Shown: in pieces, positions 25,182-33,681 of the stretch | Numbering within the stretch: position 1 is the first letter of the stretch | How the letters are laid out: each line of letters opens with the position of its first letter | Source: Desulfamplus sp. | Lineage (GTDB): Bacteria; Desulfobacterota; Desulfobacteria; Desulfobacterales; Desulfobacteraceae | Direction of reading: 5' to 3' | Length of the DNA stretch: 50,254 nucleotides | NCBI GenBank assembly: GCA_015232465.1 | Contig: JADFZO010000013.1 | Span: 1-50,254 of the forward strand | Program-made: the position numbers and the translations under genes | The notes under the pieces: model-generated | Databases searched by the model: none | What the model was told of the DNA's origin: nothing | What the model saw: only the letters and a program-made list of their open reading frames with translations

Positions 25182-27638
25182 TTACGGTCTGTTTAGTGCT
25201 ATTTTTTCAGCTTTAAGCCTGCCCTTTATATATTTTCCAAGTGCATAAACAGCCTGATCCGCTGATCTAAAAACTGCAAGAGATTCATTTTGAAGAGCTT
25301 TAGAAAGAGGATCGTAAAGCTCGCCGCTATCAACCACAACAACTAAAGGTTTAGCATATTGTTTAGCAAGATTTGAGATTCTCTTTATAATAGTTGTATC
25401 TGAATAGCACCTGTTAGTATCTTTTTCACCATTATTTTTTATAACACCATCTAAAGATTGAACGCAAAGGGTTGAAAGTACAGGAGTTAGAGGCACAATT
25501 GCAGCAACAACAGCATCAACAGCGTTATCGTTTAAAAGAGCCTCAATTACAGCCTCATAGACCTCCTCTCCAGCCATTGGGGTTACATCCATTGGATTTT
25601 TAATATCAACCAGTTCAACAAGTCCAGCACCCTGAATTGTCTCTTGAATTGCCATTTTAGTCTTTAAAGATAGTTTAGCCATCTCAATTTTAAACTCATC
25701 GCCCAAAATATTATCTGCAATTCCAACTGATTCATACCCTGCGTTACTAATTGCTGCCAATCTGTTTCCAGCAATTTTCTTAGAATTTAAGGCTTTTGAT
25801 AGCATTATAAGCCCCTCAAACTCTGTAAATGTGTTTGCAACCATAGCACCAGCCTCGCCTATGCACGATTTACAAACTGTGTAATCTCCAGCAAGCGATG
25901 CTGTATGACCTGATGTTGCACTCTTTCCCTCTGGGGTTCTGCCTGCTTTGTAAAAGATAATCTCCTTTCTTTTTCTTACAGCGTCCCGTACAGCCCTTGC
26001 AAACTCAAGCCCATCTAACTCCTTAAAACCCTCCATATAAGATGCTATTGTTGTAATATCAGAAATAGAGCCAAGATGGTGCATAATATCTCCAGCAGTT
26101 AAATCTATCTGGTTGCCAATTGAGATTGCATAAGCTGGATCCATAAATGAGAGTTTACTCATTCGGGTTATCATATACCCCCCACTCTGGCTTATAAATG
26201 CTGTGTTACGGATATAGTTGCCACGCGTTTTAGGAAGTTTATCTTCAGTTATAAATATAGAGTCATATCTACCAGGGTGAGATAGTATCCCAAGACTGTT
26301 TCCCCCAAGAAAGATGGCTCTGCTATTACCATCACTGCTATCTACGCTGCCTGCATCTTTAATTTTTCGCTCAATTAGAGCACCTTTTTCTTCGCTTCCG
26401 CTAACCTCTCCAACGCCTCCAGCGATCATAATTACGCTATGGGCTGCACCATTTTCAACAAGCTCATCAATTAGCTCTTCAACCATATTTGATGCAACTG
26501 CAAGAATAAATAGATCAACTTTTCCCCTTTTTGCCTTAAGAGCAAAGATAGATGCAAAGGTTTCTATCCCCTCTATAACTTTAATATTTGCAGAGTTTTG
26601 ATGCACAACAGACAAATTTTTTCTATCAAAACCATTTGCAATTATATTTTGCAAAATGATCCTACCCGGGTTTAAAGATTTTGCAGAGACTCCAACAATG
26701 GCAATAGATTCAGGGTGTAGCATCTTATCAATTTTAGAGATAGGGCGTTTTGTAAGGAGAGGGTGCCTTGTGGAAAATCTGCACAATCCATCTAAAGGGA
26801 CCATTAAGTATCTGTGAAATGCAAATGGGTTTATCTCAAGCTCCTCAATTATGTATGGAGCATCAGGATTTAGGGGCGAAAAGTGGTTGGCAACCTCTAT
26901 CATTGCTGCAAAGCACTCTTTTAACTGCTCGTCTGTAACTTTTCTTTTTTCTCCTCTGCCAATGCCAGTTAGCTTATCAAATGAGATTGTCTTTTTATAA
27001 AGGTTAAAAAATGCTTCAGCATTAAGCATCTCAGTTGATGCAGAGACAACAGCCTCGCCAAATCTAAATCTTTGTGCATATAGCTCTGTATTTGTTCCGC
27101 CAAGACCAGCGGTTAGAACCATACCAAACTCTCGTGTTCTCCTAAGGCTGACAAGAAGCTCATTGCCAAAATCTGAGCCATCAGGGGGTAGAAACTCGCT
27201 AATCATAACCCCTTTAATTTCGCTGTGTATTTGGCGTGCAAGCTCCTCTTGATCAAAATTTTGCACCTCAAGATTTTGGTTACCCCTATTTTTAATAACT
27301 ATTGCACTTTGACGCTCTGGCACCTCATACATCATGCCTCTGATTGCAGATAAAATATCGGTTTTGGTCTTATTGACAATCTTGACCCCGCCAGCATCGC
27401 TTTTGTGAACAATAGATGGCGATACAATCTTTATTACAACCTTATCCCCTGGTATGGCTGCTATAATCTCATCATCAAGTCTGGCATCTTTATCAAGAAA
27501 GAGGCATTTTAAAGGAGTCTCTCCACCGCTTAGGCTTATCAGCTCATACACCTCATACTCAAAAAGATAGTCTCTACCCTCATTGGCTGCTCTATCAAAA
27601 AGCTGCCTAATATTATCAAGTTTTACATAGAGTTTCAT
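25182..27638 (-). CDS. ADP-forming acetate/acyl-CoA ligase (fused beta-alpha subunits)
   Basis: The 818-residue protein is an NDP-forming acyl-CoA synthetase, which converts acyl-CoA, ADP and phosphate to acid, CoA and ATP, or the reverse. The ATP-grasp (beta) region is N-terminal (about 1-270, with KIVSPSIVHKSDAGGVKIV). The CoA-binding Rossmann domain begins near 305 (HPESIAIVGVSAKS) and the ligase domains follow. The phosphohistidine is His578 in SATSGHTASLAG. In many fused homologues the alpha part comes first, so this beta-alpha order is notable though not unique. It acts in the cytoplasm in ATP-yielding acid formation or in acid activation. The gene stands alone, convergent with the receiver-kinase gene, with 207 bases of upstream region shared with the surA-like gene. 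Confidence 0.9.
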   Translation of the reverse strand: MKLYVKLDNIRQLFDRAANEGRDYLFEYEVYELISLSGGETPLKCLFLDKDARLDDEIIAAIPGDKVVIKIVSPSIVHKSDAGGVKIVNKTKTDILSAIRGMMYEVPERQSAIVIKNRGNQNLEVQNFDQEELARQIHSEIKGVMISEFLPPDGSDFGNELLVSLRRTREFGMVLTAGLGGTNTELYAQRFRFGEAVVSASTEMLNAEAFFNLYKKTISFDKLTGIGRGEKRKVTDEQLKECFAAMIEVANHFSPLNPDAPYIIEELEINPFAFHRYLMVPLDGLCRFSTRHPLLTKRPISKIDKMLHPESIAIVGVSAKSLNPGRIILQNIIANGFDRKNLSVVHQNSANIKVIEGIETFASIFALKAKRGKVDLFILAVASNMVEELIDELVENGAAHSVIMIAGGVGEVSGSEEKGALIERKIKDAGSVDSSDGNSRAIFLGGNSLGILSHPGRYDSIFITEDKLPKTRGNYIRNTAFISQSGGYMITRMSKLSFMDPAYAISIGNQIDLTAGDIMHHLGSISDITTIASYMEGFKELDGLEFARAVRDAVRKRKEIIFYKAGRTPEGKSATSGHTASLAGDYTVCKSCIGEAGAMVANTFTEFEGLIMLSKALNSKKIAGNRLAAISNAGYESVGIADNILGDEFKIEMAKLSLKTKMAIQETIQGAGLVELVDIKNPMDVTPMAGEEVYEAVIEALLNDNAVDAVVAAIVPLTPVLSTLCVQSLDGVIKNNGEKDTNRCYSDTTIIKRISNLAKQYAKPLVVVVDSGELYDPLSKALQNESLAVFRSADQAVYALGKYIKGRLKAEKIALNRP

Positions 27639-27676
27639 GTTTTAATCCTTATATTGTATTTTTAGTTATAAAATTA

Positions 27677-27693
27677 TCATAAATCTTAGATTT
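27677..27693. promoter_or_regulatory. half-conserved copy of the TCATAAATC palindrome
   Basis: TCATAAATC (27677-27685), a three-base spacer and GATTT (27689-27693) repeat the left arm and half of the right arm of the perfect palindrome at 20546-20565. It lies about 40-55 bases upstream of the acyl-CoA synthetase start. A shared regulator is possible but chance in AT-rich DNA is not excluded. Confidence 0.3.
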
Positions 27694-27711
27694 GGTAGAA
27701 CTCCGTAAATA

Positions 27712-27748
27712 GCCTGCTTGTTGGAAAATATCGCTTGAAAGAGCAGGC
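27712..27748. other. 7-bp stem hairpin in the divergent region
   Basis: GCCTGCT (27712-27718) pairs with AGCAGGC (27742-27748) across a 23-base loop. It is one of the few GC-rich elements in the 207-base region between the acyl-CoA synthetase and surA-like genes. The decamer TAAATAGCCT overlaps it at 27706-27715 and recurs at 27776-27785. Function unknown. Confidence 0.4.
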
Positions 27749-27845
27749 AGTGCGTGTTAGAAATTGCAAACCCTTTAAATAGCCTATCTTTTAAAGTAGA
27801 TCGGTAAAAAATATAATCTAAAGCCATATAAAAGGAAAATGTTTA

Positions 27846-28892
27846 ATGGTTAATATGAGCATAAAAACAAAAAAATATCTTGATGCTAAAATGAGCAATA
27901 AGATGAGTAAAATGAGACTATTTTTCGCCACCATATTTTTAATTGCCTATTTTAGTCTAATATCTAATAGCGAGATTGTTGGTAAATCTTATCTCTATGC
28001 TGATGACTCTTCTGAGCTAAAGCTAATTGATAGGATTGTGGCTATTGTGAATAACGATGTGATAACCCTTTTAGAGCTTAAAGATGCTCTTGCACCTTAC
28101 TTAGCAAAGGTTGAGGCATCAGATTACACGTCAGATAAAAAAAAGGAGATTGTAAATCAGCTTACCCAAGATATGTTAAGCCGCATGATCGAAAGAAAGT
28201 TGACAGATCAAGAGGCAAAGCGTGTTAAAATTACAGTTTCAGATAGAGAGGTTGACGAGGCAATTGAGAGGTTAAAGCAGTCTCAATTGATGAGCCAAGA
28301 TGATCTTGAAAAGGCTCTTAAAGGTGATGGACTTAGCTTTTTAGAGTATAGAGAGAAGATAAGAGAAGAGATATTAAGACCCAAACTTATCAACTACACC
28401 ATTAAATCAAAAGTTGTAATTACAGATAAAGATATAAAAGATTACTATGAAAAGAATAACCAAACATTTTCAGGCAAAAGACGCTATTTTCTTAGAAATA
28501 TCTTAAAAAAAGATAGAGATAGTGTGGATTTGATAAAAAAGCGTCTTGATGATGGAGAGGATTTTAAAGCTGTTGCAGCAGCAGCCTCAGAGGCTCCAAA
28601 TGCAGATGAAGATGGCGAGCTTGGCTTTTTTGATTGGGACACCCTCTCAGATACCATTAAAGATGCTATTGAAAATCTTAAATCTGGAGATCACACAGAG
28701 GTAATTTCAACTGATCAGGGTTATCAGATTTTTTATGTTGAAACTATTGATGATAACCAAAATTTAGCCCCATTAGATGCTGAGGTTTCAGAGGCTATCT
28801 CAAAAAAGCTATATGATGAGATTGTTGAAAAAAAGTTTAGAGAGTGGTTAGACGATCTAAAGAAAAAATCCCATATCAAGCTCATGCTCTAA
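27846..28892 (+). CDS. SurA/PpiC-like periplasmic peptidyl-prolyl isomerase
   Basis: The 348-residue protein has an N-terminal hydrophobic segment (MRLFFATIFLIAYFSLIS, from residue 23) consistent with a signal peptide or anchor. A SurA N-terminal chaperone region follows (about 55-190, opening with IDRIVAIVNNDVITLLELKD), then one parvulin domain (about 210-305, GELGFFDWDTL). It is predicted to help fold outer membrane proteins in the periplasm. Canonical SurA has two parvulin domains; only one is present here, as in many deltaproteobacterial homologues. AAGGAA upstream supports the ATG at 27846, which makes a rather long n-region; the ATG at 27912 is an alternative. It is followed by corA-like, recO and further genes on the same strand. 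Confidence 0.87.
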   Translation: MVNMSIKTKKYLDAKMSNKMSKMRLFFATIFLIAYFSLISNSEIVGKSYLYADDSSELKLIDRIVAIVNNDVITLLELKDALAPYLAKVEASDYTSDKKKEIVNQLTQDMLSRMIERKLTDQEAKRVKITVSDREVDEAIERLKQSQLMSQDDLEKALKGDGLSFLEYREKIREEILRPKLINYTIKSKVVITDKDIKDYYEKNNQTFSGKRRYFLRNILKKDRDSVDLIKKRLDDGEDFKAVAAAASEAPNADEDGELGFFDWDTLSDTIKDAIENLKSGDHTEVISTDQGYQIFYVETIDDNQNLAPLDAEVSEAISKKLYDEIVEKKFREWLDDLKKKSHIKLML

Positions 28893-28935
28893 ATAGTCGC
28901 CTCCATTAAAACTGTTAATCTTAAGGATAAAAGAT

Positions 28936-30264
28936 ATGGATACCAAAGATAACGATATATTGACCAATACCCCAAAAGATGATGAGAGTGTTAGTGCACT
29001 TGAAAAAGTGGTTGAGCTTATCCAGAAACATAAATTAATTCAAGCTGTTATAGATAAACAGAGTCTGCCAGCACTACGAAAACTACTTGAACAGCTCCCC
29101 TCACGTTCAATTGGGTATATAATTGAGGCTCTACCTTACGATGATCAGCAGTTTGTCTGGAATCACATTCGTGATGAACGAAAAGAGGAGATTCTTCTTG
29201 GAATATCAGATGAGATAAGAGTAGAGCTTGTCTCAGAAATCAAGCCAAGGGATCAGAGCACAATGATTAGGGTGTTTGATCTTCATCAAGGTTGCTTAAG
29301 GCAGATACCAATAGAGTCAAGAAAAGACCTTGCTGGTGCTAAACCTATCTGGGTTGATCTTGTTAAACCAGAAGATGAACAGCTCTCTTGGTCAAGGGAG
29401 ATATTTGATGTTGACATTCCAAACCCTACGGACTTAACCGATCTTGAGGCAAGTGCCCGTTTTTATGTTGAAGATAATGGAGAGATTCATCTTCACACAA
29501 ACTTTTTACTTGATCGCAGAGATGAGTCTCGTAATGTTACGGTTGCTTTTATTTTGTATAAGGGGACGCTATTTTCTGTTCGCAATGAGGAGCTGCCTGT
29601 ATTTCGTCTTCAAAGGCTTCGTGCAAAAGCTGAATCTGGCTATGTTTCTGAGGCAAAAGATATACTTTTAGACCTCTATGCTGCTGATGTGGAATACTCT
29701 GCAAATGCACTTGAAAATGTATATTATGAGATGGAAAGTATCAGTAAACGGGTATTAGGTGCCCGTATAAGTGATGAAGAGGCAGAAGATATGATTGCTG
29801 TTATTGCATCTGAAGAGGATTTAAATGGTAGAATAAGGCGAAATGTCTTAGATACTCGCAACGCATTATCGTTTCTTATGAGGCGAAAAATCTTATCTAC
29901 AGATCAGCACGAAGAGGGAAACGAAATTCTAAGAGATATTGACTCATTAGATGGGCATACAGCATTTTTATTTAATAAGATCAAATTTTTGTTAGATGCG
30001 ACCGACAGTACAATTAACATCAATCAAAATAAAGATATAAAGCGATTGACTGTTCTTGGTGTTGTATTTATGCCTTTAAATATTTTGGCTGGAATTGGCG
30101 GTATGTCTGAGTTTTCAATGATGACTCAAGGGGTGCGTTGGCAGGTTGCCTATGGGCTGCTAATTTTGGCTATGCTGTTTCTTGGTTGGCTAACCTATGT
30201 TGGATTAAAGATATATGAAAGGCACAAAAATAGAGTCTGGTTTAAGTCAAAGCGAGGCGTATAG
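28936..30264 (+). CDS. CorA family divalent cation transporter with MgtE-N-like N-terminus
   Basis: The 442-residue protein joins an N-terminal helical region (about 15-120) resembling the MgtE intracellular N domain (SIGYIIEALPYDDQQFVWNHI) to a CorA funnel domain and two C-terminal membrane helices (about 370-430). The CorA signature before the loop, normally GMN, reads Gly389-Met390-Ser391 in IGGMSEFSMM. Such GMS/E forms occur in a CorA subgroup, so transport may differ from classical magnesium uptake. It would sit in the inner membrane as a pentamer. An AAGGA sequence eight bases upstream marks the start. The start of recO lies ten bases after its stop, so surA-like, corA-like and recO form a likely operon. 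Confidence 0.85.
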   Translation: MDTKDNDILTNTPKDDESVSALEKVVELIQKHKLIQAVIDKQSLPALRKLLEQLPSRSIGYIIEALPYDDQQFVWNHIRDERKEEILLGISDEIRVELVSEIKPRDQSTMIRVFDLHQGCLRQIPIESRKDLAGAKPIWVDLVKPEDEQLSWSREIFDVDIPNPTDLTDLEASARFYVEDNGEIHLHTNFLLDRRDESRNVTVAFILYKGTLFSVRNEELPVFRLQRLRAKAESGYVSEAKDILLDLYAADVEYSANALENVYYEMESISKRVLGARISDEEAEDMIAVIASEEDLNGRIRRNVLDTRNALSFLMRRKILSTDQHEEGNEILRDIDSLDGHTAFLFNKIKFLLDATDSTININQNKDIKRLTVLGVVFMPLNILAGIGGMSEFSMMTQGVRWQVAYGLLILAMLFLGWLTYVGLKIYERHKNRVWFKSKRGV

Positions 30265-30274
30265 CATTAAATTT

Positions 30275-31126
30275 ATGAGCTCATTTTCAACTGATGCAAT
30301 CCTTCTAAAACGGACTGAGTATGGCGATTACGATTTAATCATTACCTATTTTACACGATTAATGGGAAGGGTGTCAGTAATAGCCAAAAATGCAAAAAAG
30401 AGTGTCCGCCGTTTTGCAGGGGCACTTGATCCATTTATTGCTATGGCTATTGAGTGCTCCATGCCAAAACGGGCTGGCTCTCTTGCTGTTTTAAATAGCG
30501 TAGATATTGAAAATCCATTTGCCAATATCCGCACCAGCACTGTAAAGACAGGATATGCAAGTTACTGGATTGAGATAATAAACTCATGGATGGAGGAGGG
30601 TAAACCTGATGAGCCTCTTTATGAACTTATCTTTTATGTGCTTGATTCGCTCAATACTGGCAAAGTTCCAATGGAAGTTTTAAGCCTTCTTTTTCAGGTA
30701 CGTTTTATGAGAATATCAGGATTTACACCCAATCTTATTGGTTGTAATCAGTGTGGTCTTATGATTGATGAGATAGATCAAAATATGATAACCTTTGATC
30801 TATCTGCTGGGGGGCTGGTGTGCGATAGATGTCGATCTAATGGCTTGTTGTTATCGCCATTTTCAATCAATGAGGCTGTTGAAAATTATCCTATCAATAA
30901 AAATCTACAATACCGTAGAGTTTATGTCTCTAAAGGGACTCTAAAACAGCTATCGTGGATGAGTAGCACTGACATTAGATGTGCAGAGAGGCTTAAATTT
31001 TCCAAAAACGCTGTAAAAGAGGGGGAGACTCTTTTAGAGGGGTTCATACCGTGCCATATTGGACGCAGTATGAAGAGCCTCAACTTTTTACACCGAATCA
31101 GAGACCCTTTTTATTTAAAGGAGTGA
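30275..31126 (+). CDS. recO: DNA repair protein RecO
   Basis: The protein of about 283 residues begins with the RecO N-terminal OB-fold signature STDAILLKRTEYGDYDLIITYFT and has the zinc finger of RecO, GCNQCG and CDRCRS, in the C-terminal half. RecO anneals single strands and helps RecF/RecR load RecA onto SSB-coated gaps. I prefer the ATG at 30275, after the corA-like stop, because RecO proteins start within a few residues of the TDAI motif; an ATG at 30215 would overlap the previous gene by 50 bases and add 20 unrelated residues. The next gene begins three bases after the stop and its ribosome site lies inside recO. Confidence 0.92.
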   Translation: MSSFSTDAILLKRTEYGDYDLIITYFTRLMGRVSVIAKNAKKSVRRFAGALDPFIAMAIECSMPKRAGSLAVLNSVDIENPFANIRTSTVKTGYASYWIEIINSWMEEGKPDEPLYELIFYVLDSLNTGKVPMEVLSLLFQVRFMRISGFTPNLIGCNQCGLMIDEIDQNMITFDLSAGGLVCDRCRSNGLLLSPFSINEAVENYPINKNLQYRRVYVSKGTLKQLSWMSSTDIRCAERLKFSKNAVKEGETLLEGFIPCHIGRSMKSLNFLHRIRDPFYLKE

Positions 31127-31129
31127 CCC

Positions 31130-32716
31130 ATGAATAATCTGCCAACACTGCCCACAGGCAACTCCTCTTTTGAAAATATAAGGCTCAATGGTGATGTTTA
31201 TGTAGATAAAACCAAACATATTTGCCAGATGATAAGTGATGGAAAATACTATTTTCTCTCCCGCCCAAGAAGATTTGGCAAATCCTTGATGATCTCCACC
31301 CTTAAATGTCTTTTTGAGGGCAAAGAAGAGCTTTTTGAAGGTTTATGGATAAAAGATAAAGGTAGCTCTCAAAATTTTAAATGGGAATGGAAGCAGCACC
31401 CTGTCATTACCCTTGATTTTAATGGAATAAGCCATCAGACTCCAGAACTGTTAGTTCAAGGGCTTTCAATTGCCATGAAAAATACAGGTGATGCTTATGG
31501 TATTGAACTAAAAGAGACACTGCTTAAAGAGCAGTTTAAAGAGTTAATTGGCAATATTTTTAAAAAAATAAAAATGCCCGTTGTCTTTTTGATTGATGAG
31601 TATGACAAGCCCCTTATTGATCATCTTGGAAAGGGAGATGATGTTCTGAAAATCGCAAAGATGAATCGGGATATTCTAAAAGATTTTTTTGGAGTTATAA
31701 AAGATGTTGATGTTGTTGATATAACCCGTTTTGTCTTTATTACAGGGGTATCCAAATTCAGTCAGGTATCCATATTTTCAGAGCTAAACAACCTAACAGA
31801 CCTTACAATGCAGCGTAAATATGCAGATATGATGGGCTACACTGACAAAGAGCTAAAAGAGTCTTTTGCCATTCACATAGATGCTTTTGCAAAAGAGATT
31901 TCTGTTTCACCTCAAGAGTTGCTTTTGAGTATGAAGCAATATTACAATGGTTATCGTTTTTCAGAAAAGGATGTAAAGGTTTATAACCCCTTTTCAGTAC
32001 TCAGAGCATTTGGTGAACAGGCTCTAAAGCCCTACTGGTTTCAAACTGGCACACCTTCATTTTTGATAAACCTTATCAGCCAGAAAAGGTGGTATATCCC
32101 TGAAATTGAAAAACTTAAGGCAACTACATCTCTCTTTAGCGTGTATGATCTTGAAACTCTCCATCTTGAGGCAATTCTTTTTCAGACAGGTTACATTACA
32201 ATAAGAGATGTAAGGGGAATGCTCTACACCTTTGACTATCCCAATCAGGAGGTGAAAACAGCATTTCTTGAAAATCTCTTTTATAGCTATACTGAAAATT
32301 TCCGTGAAGGCTCAAGGTTTGCCCTTCTTTGTGAATATCTTGAACTTGAGGAGTTTGGCAACTTCATTGAAAACATGAAGGCAATTTACGCATCTATTCC
32401 AAATATCCTTGAGAGCAAGCGTGATGAGGCATATTTTCACACCATATTTTATCTGATGGTTTCAGCATCAGGGGCGCGGGCACACAGCGAAGTTTTGACC
32501 TGCAAAGGCAGGATTGACATGGTGGTTGAATTTAAGGACAAAATCTATATCATAGAGTTCCAGTGCAACCAGAGCAGTGATGAAGCAATTAAGCAGATCA
32601 GAAGTAAAAGTTATGCTGACCCATTTTTGCACAAGGGTAAAACCATCAATTTAATGGGCATCAATTTTGGCATTGAGGAGCGTAATATAACAGACTGGAA
32701 ACATGAGATGTTTTGA
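31130..32716 (+). CDS. AAA-ATPase-like / PD-(D/E)XK nuclease family protein
   Basis: The 528-residue protein belongs to the widespread AAA_ATPase-like plus PD-(D/E)XK (DUF1703) family. The N-terminus has the hallmark YVDKT segment and a Walker A-like SRPRRFGKSL ending near residue 53, with IDEYDKPLID as Walker B. The C-terminal nuclease core reads Asp463 in GRIDMVVEF and Glu476 in IIEFQ. The usual lysine of the E-x-K motif is glutamine (Gln478), which could disable catalysis. These genes occur in many copies in anaerobes and are thought to be mobile or conflict-related; function is not settled. It is wedged between recO and a glycosyltransferase with gaps of three bases and minus four, so it is translated with the operon. 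Confidence 0.85.
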   Translation: MNNLPTLPTGNSSFENIRLNGDVYVDKTKHICQMISDGKYYFLSRPRRFGKSLMISTLKCLFEGKEELFEGLWIKDKGSSQNFKWEWKQHPVITLDFNGISHQTPELLVQGLSIAMKNTGDAYGIELKETLLKEQFKELIGNIFKKIKMPVVFLIDEYDKPLIDHLGKGDDVLKIAKMNRDILKDFFGVIKDVDVVDITRFVFITGVSKFSQVSIFSELNNLTDLTMQRKYADMMGYTDKELKESFAIHIDAFAKEISVSPQELLLSMKQYYNGYRFSEKDVKVYNPFSVLRAFGEQALKPYWFQTGTPSFLINLISQKRWYIPEIEKLKATTSLFSVYDLETLHLEAILFQTGYITIRDVRGMLYTFDYPNQEVKTAFLENLFYSYTENFREGSRFALLCEYLELEEFGNFIENMKAIYASIPNILESKRDEAYFHTIFYLMVSASGARAHSEVLTCKGRIDMVVEFKDKIYIIEFQCNQSSDEAIKQIRSKSYADPFLHKGKTINLMGINFGIEERNITDWKHEMF

Positions 32717-33669
32717 GCTTTGTTGTATTAAAAGATATTTTGGCAACTATCAGTGTAATAATCCCCACATTTAATCGAGCATGGTCTATTCTTGATGCTG
32801 TAAAATCCACCCTTAATCAAGATTATATCGCACCAAATAGCTCTATATCTAACCCCTCTGTTGAGGTTGTAGTTGTAGATGATGGCTCAACTGACAACAC
32901 ATCTGAACTTCTCCAACAACTAAAATATGACTGGCAAAATAGCAGTCTAAATGGTTTAAAATTTAGAGAAGATATATCAATAAAGCTTATCAGACAAGAT
33001 AACAGAGGCGTAAGTGCTGCTCGCAATCTTGGAATAAAAAAGAGCGTTGGAGAGTTTATCGCTTTTTTAGATTCAGATGATCTTTGGCTTTTTGATAAAT
33101 TGTCATGCCAGATAGATTTTTTTAATAAAAATGGCAATGCAATGATCTGTCAGACCCAAGAGATATGGATACGAAACGGCAAAAGGGTAAATCCTAAAAA
33201 TAGACATAAAAAGTTATCTGGCATGATATTTGAGCCATCGCTTGAACTCTGCCTTGTAAGCCCCTCTGCAGTTATGATGAGACGGCAATTTTTTGATATT
33301 AAGGGGCTGTTTGATGAGAGCCTACCTGCGTGCGAAGATTACGATCTGTGGCTTAGAACATCAACAGATATGCCAATATGGCTTGTCGATAGGTTCTGCA
33401 TCATCAAAAAAGGGGGACATAGTGATCAGCTATCATCAAACCACTCACTCGACAAGTATAGAATCTGCTCAATTTTGAATCTCTTAAAAAAAGATGATTT
33501 GAGCAAATCTTTAGATAGCAGCTCAACAACAAGGATTCTGACCGATAGACAACGAGAGGCTGCAATCTGCGTGCTTAATAAAAAGTGCAGAGTTTATGCC
33601 AAAGGGTGTCTAAAAAGGGGTAAATATAATGAGGCAGAATATTACAACAGTTTAGCTGCTATCTTTTAG
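32713..33669 (+). CDS. family 2 glycosyltransferase
   Basis: The 318-residue protein is a GT-A fold transferase: ATISVIIPTFNRAWSILDAV at the start, VVVDDGSTDNT for nucleotide binding, GVSAARNLGIKKS and the metal-binding FLDSDD. It would transfer a sugar from a nucleotide-sugar to a glycan or lipid acceptor at the cytoplasmic face of the membrane. No membrane helix is visible. There is no ATG near the family start; the TTG at 32713, which overlaps the preceding stop as TTGA with GAG upstream, is the best candidate and implies translational coupling. A TTG at 32740 is an alternative. No other polysaccharide genes are near, so acceptor and sugar are unknown. Confidence 0.87.
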   Translation: MSFVVLKDILATISVIIPTFNRAWSILDAVKSTLNQDYIAPNSSISNPSVEVVVVDDGSTDNTSELLQQLKYDWQNSSLNGLKFREDISIKLIRQDNRGVSAARNLGIKKSVGEFIAFLDSDDLWLFDKLSCQIDFFNKNGNAMICQTQEIWIRNGKRVNPKNRHKKLSGMIFEPSLELCLVSPSAVMMRRQFFDIKGLFDESLPACEDYDLWLRTSTDMPIWLVDRFCIIKKGGHSDQLSSNHSLDKYRICSILNLLKKDDLSKSLDSSSTTRILTDRQREAAICVLNKKCRVYAKGCLKRGKYNEAEYYNSLAAIF

Positions 33670-33681
33670 CCTCTATACCCC

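Noticed and set aside
31130..32716. Full mobile element around the AAA/PD-(D/E)XK gene
   Set aside because: No terminal inverted repeats or target duplications were seen, and both neighbours are intact with tight spacing.
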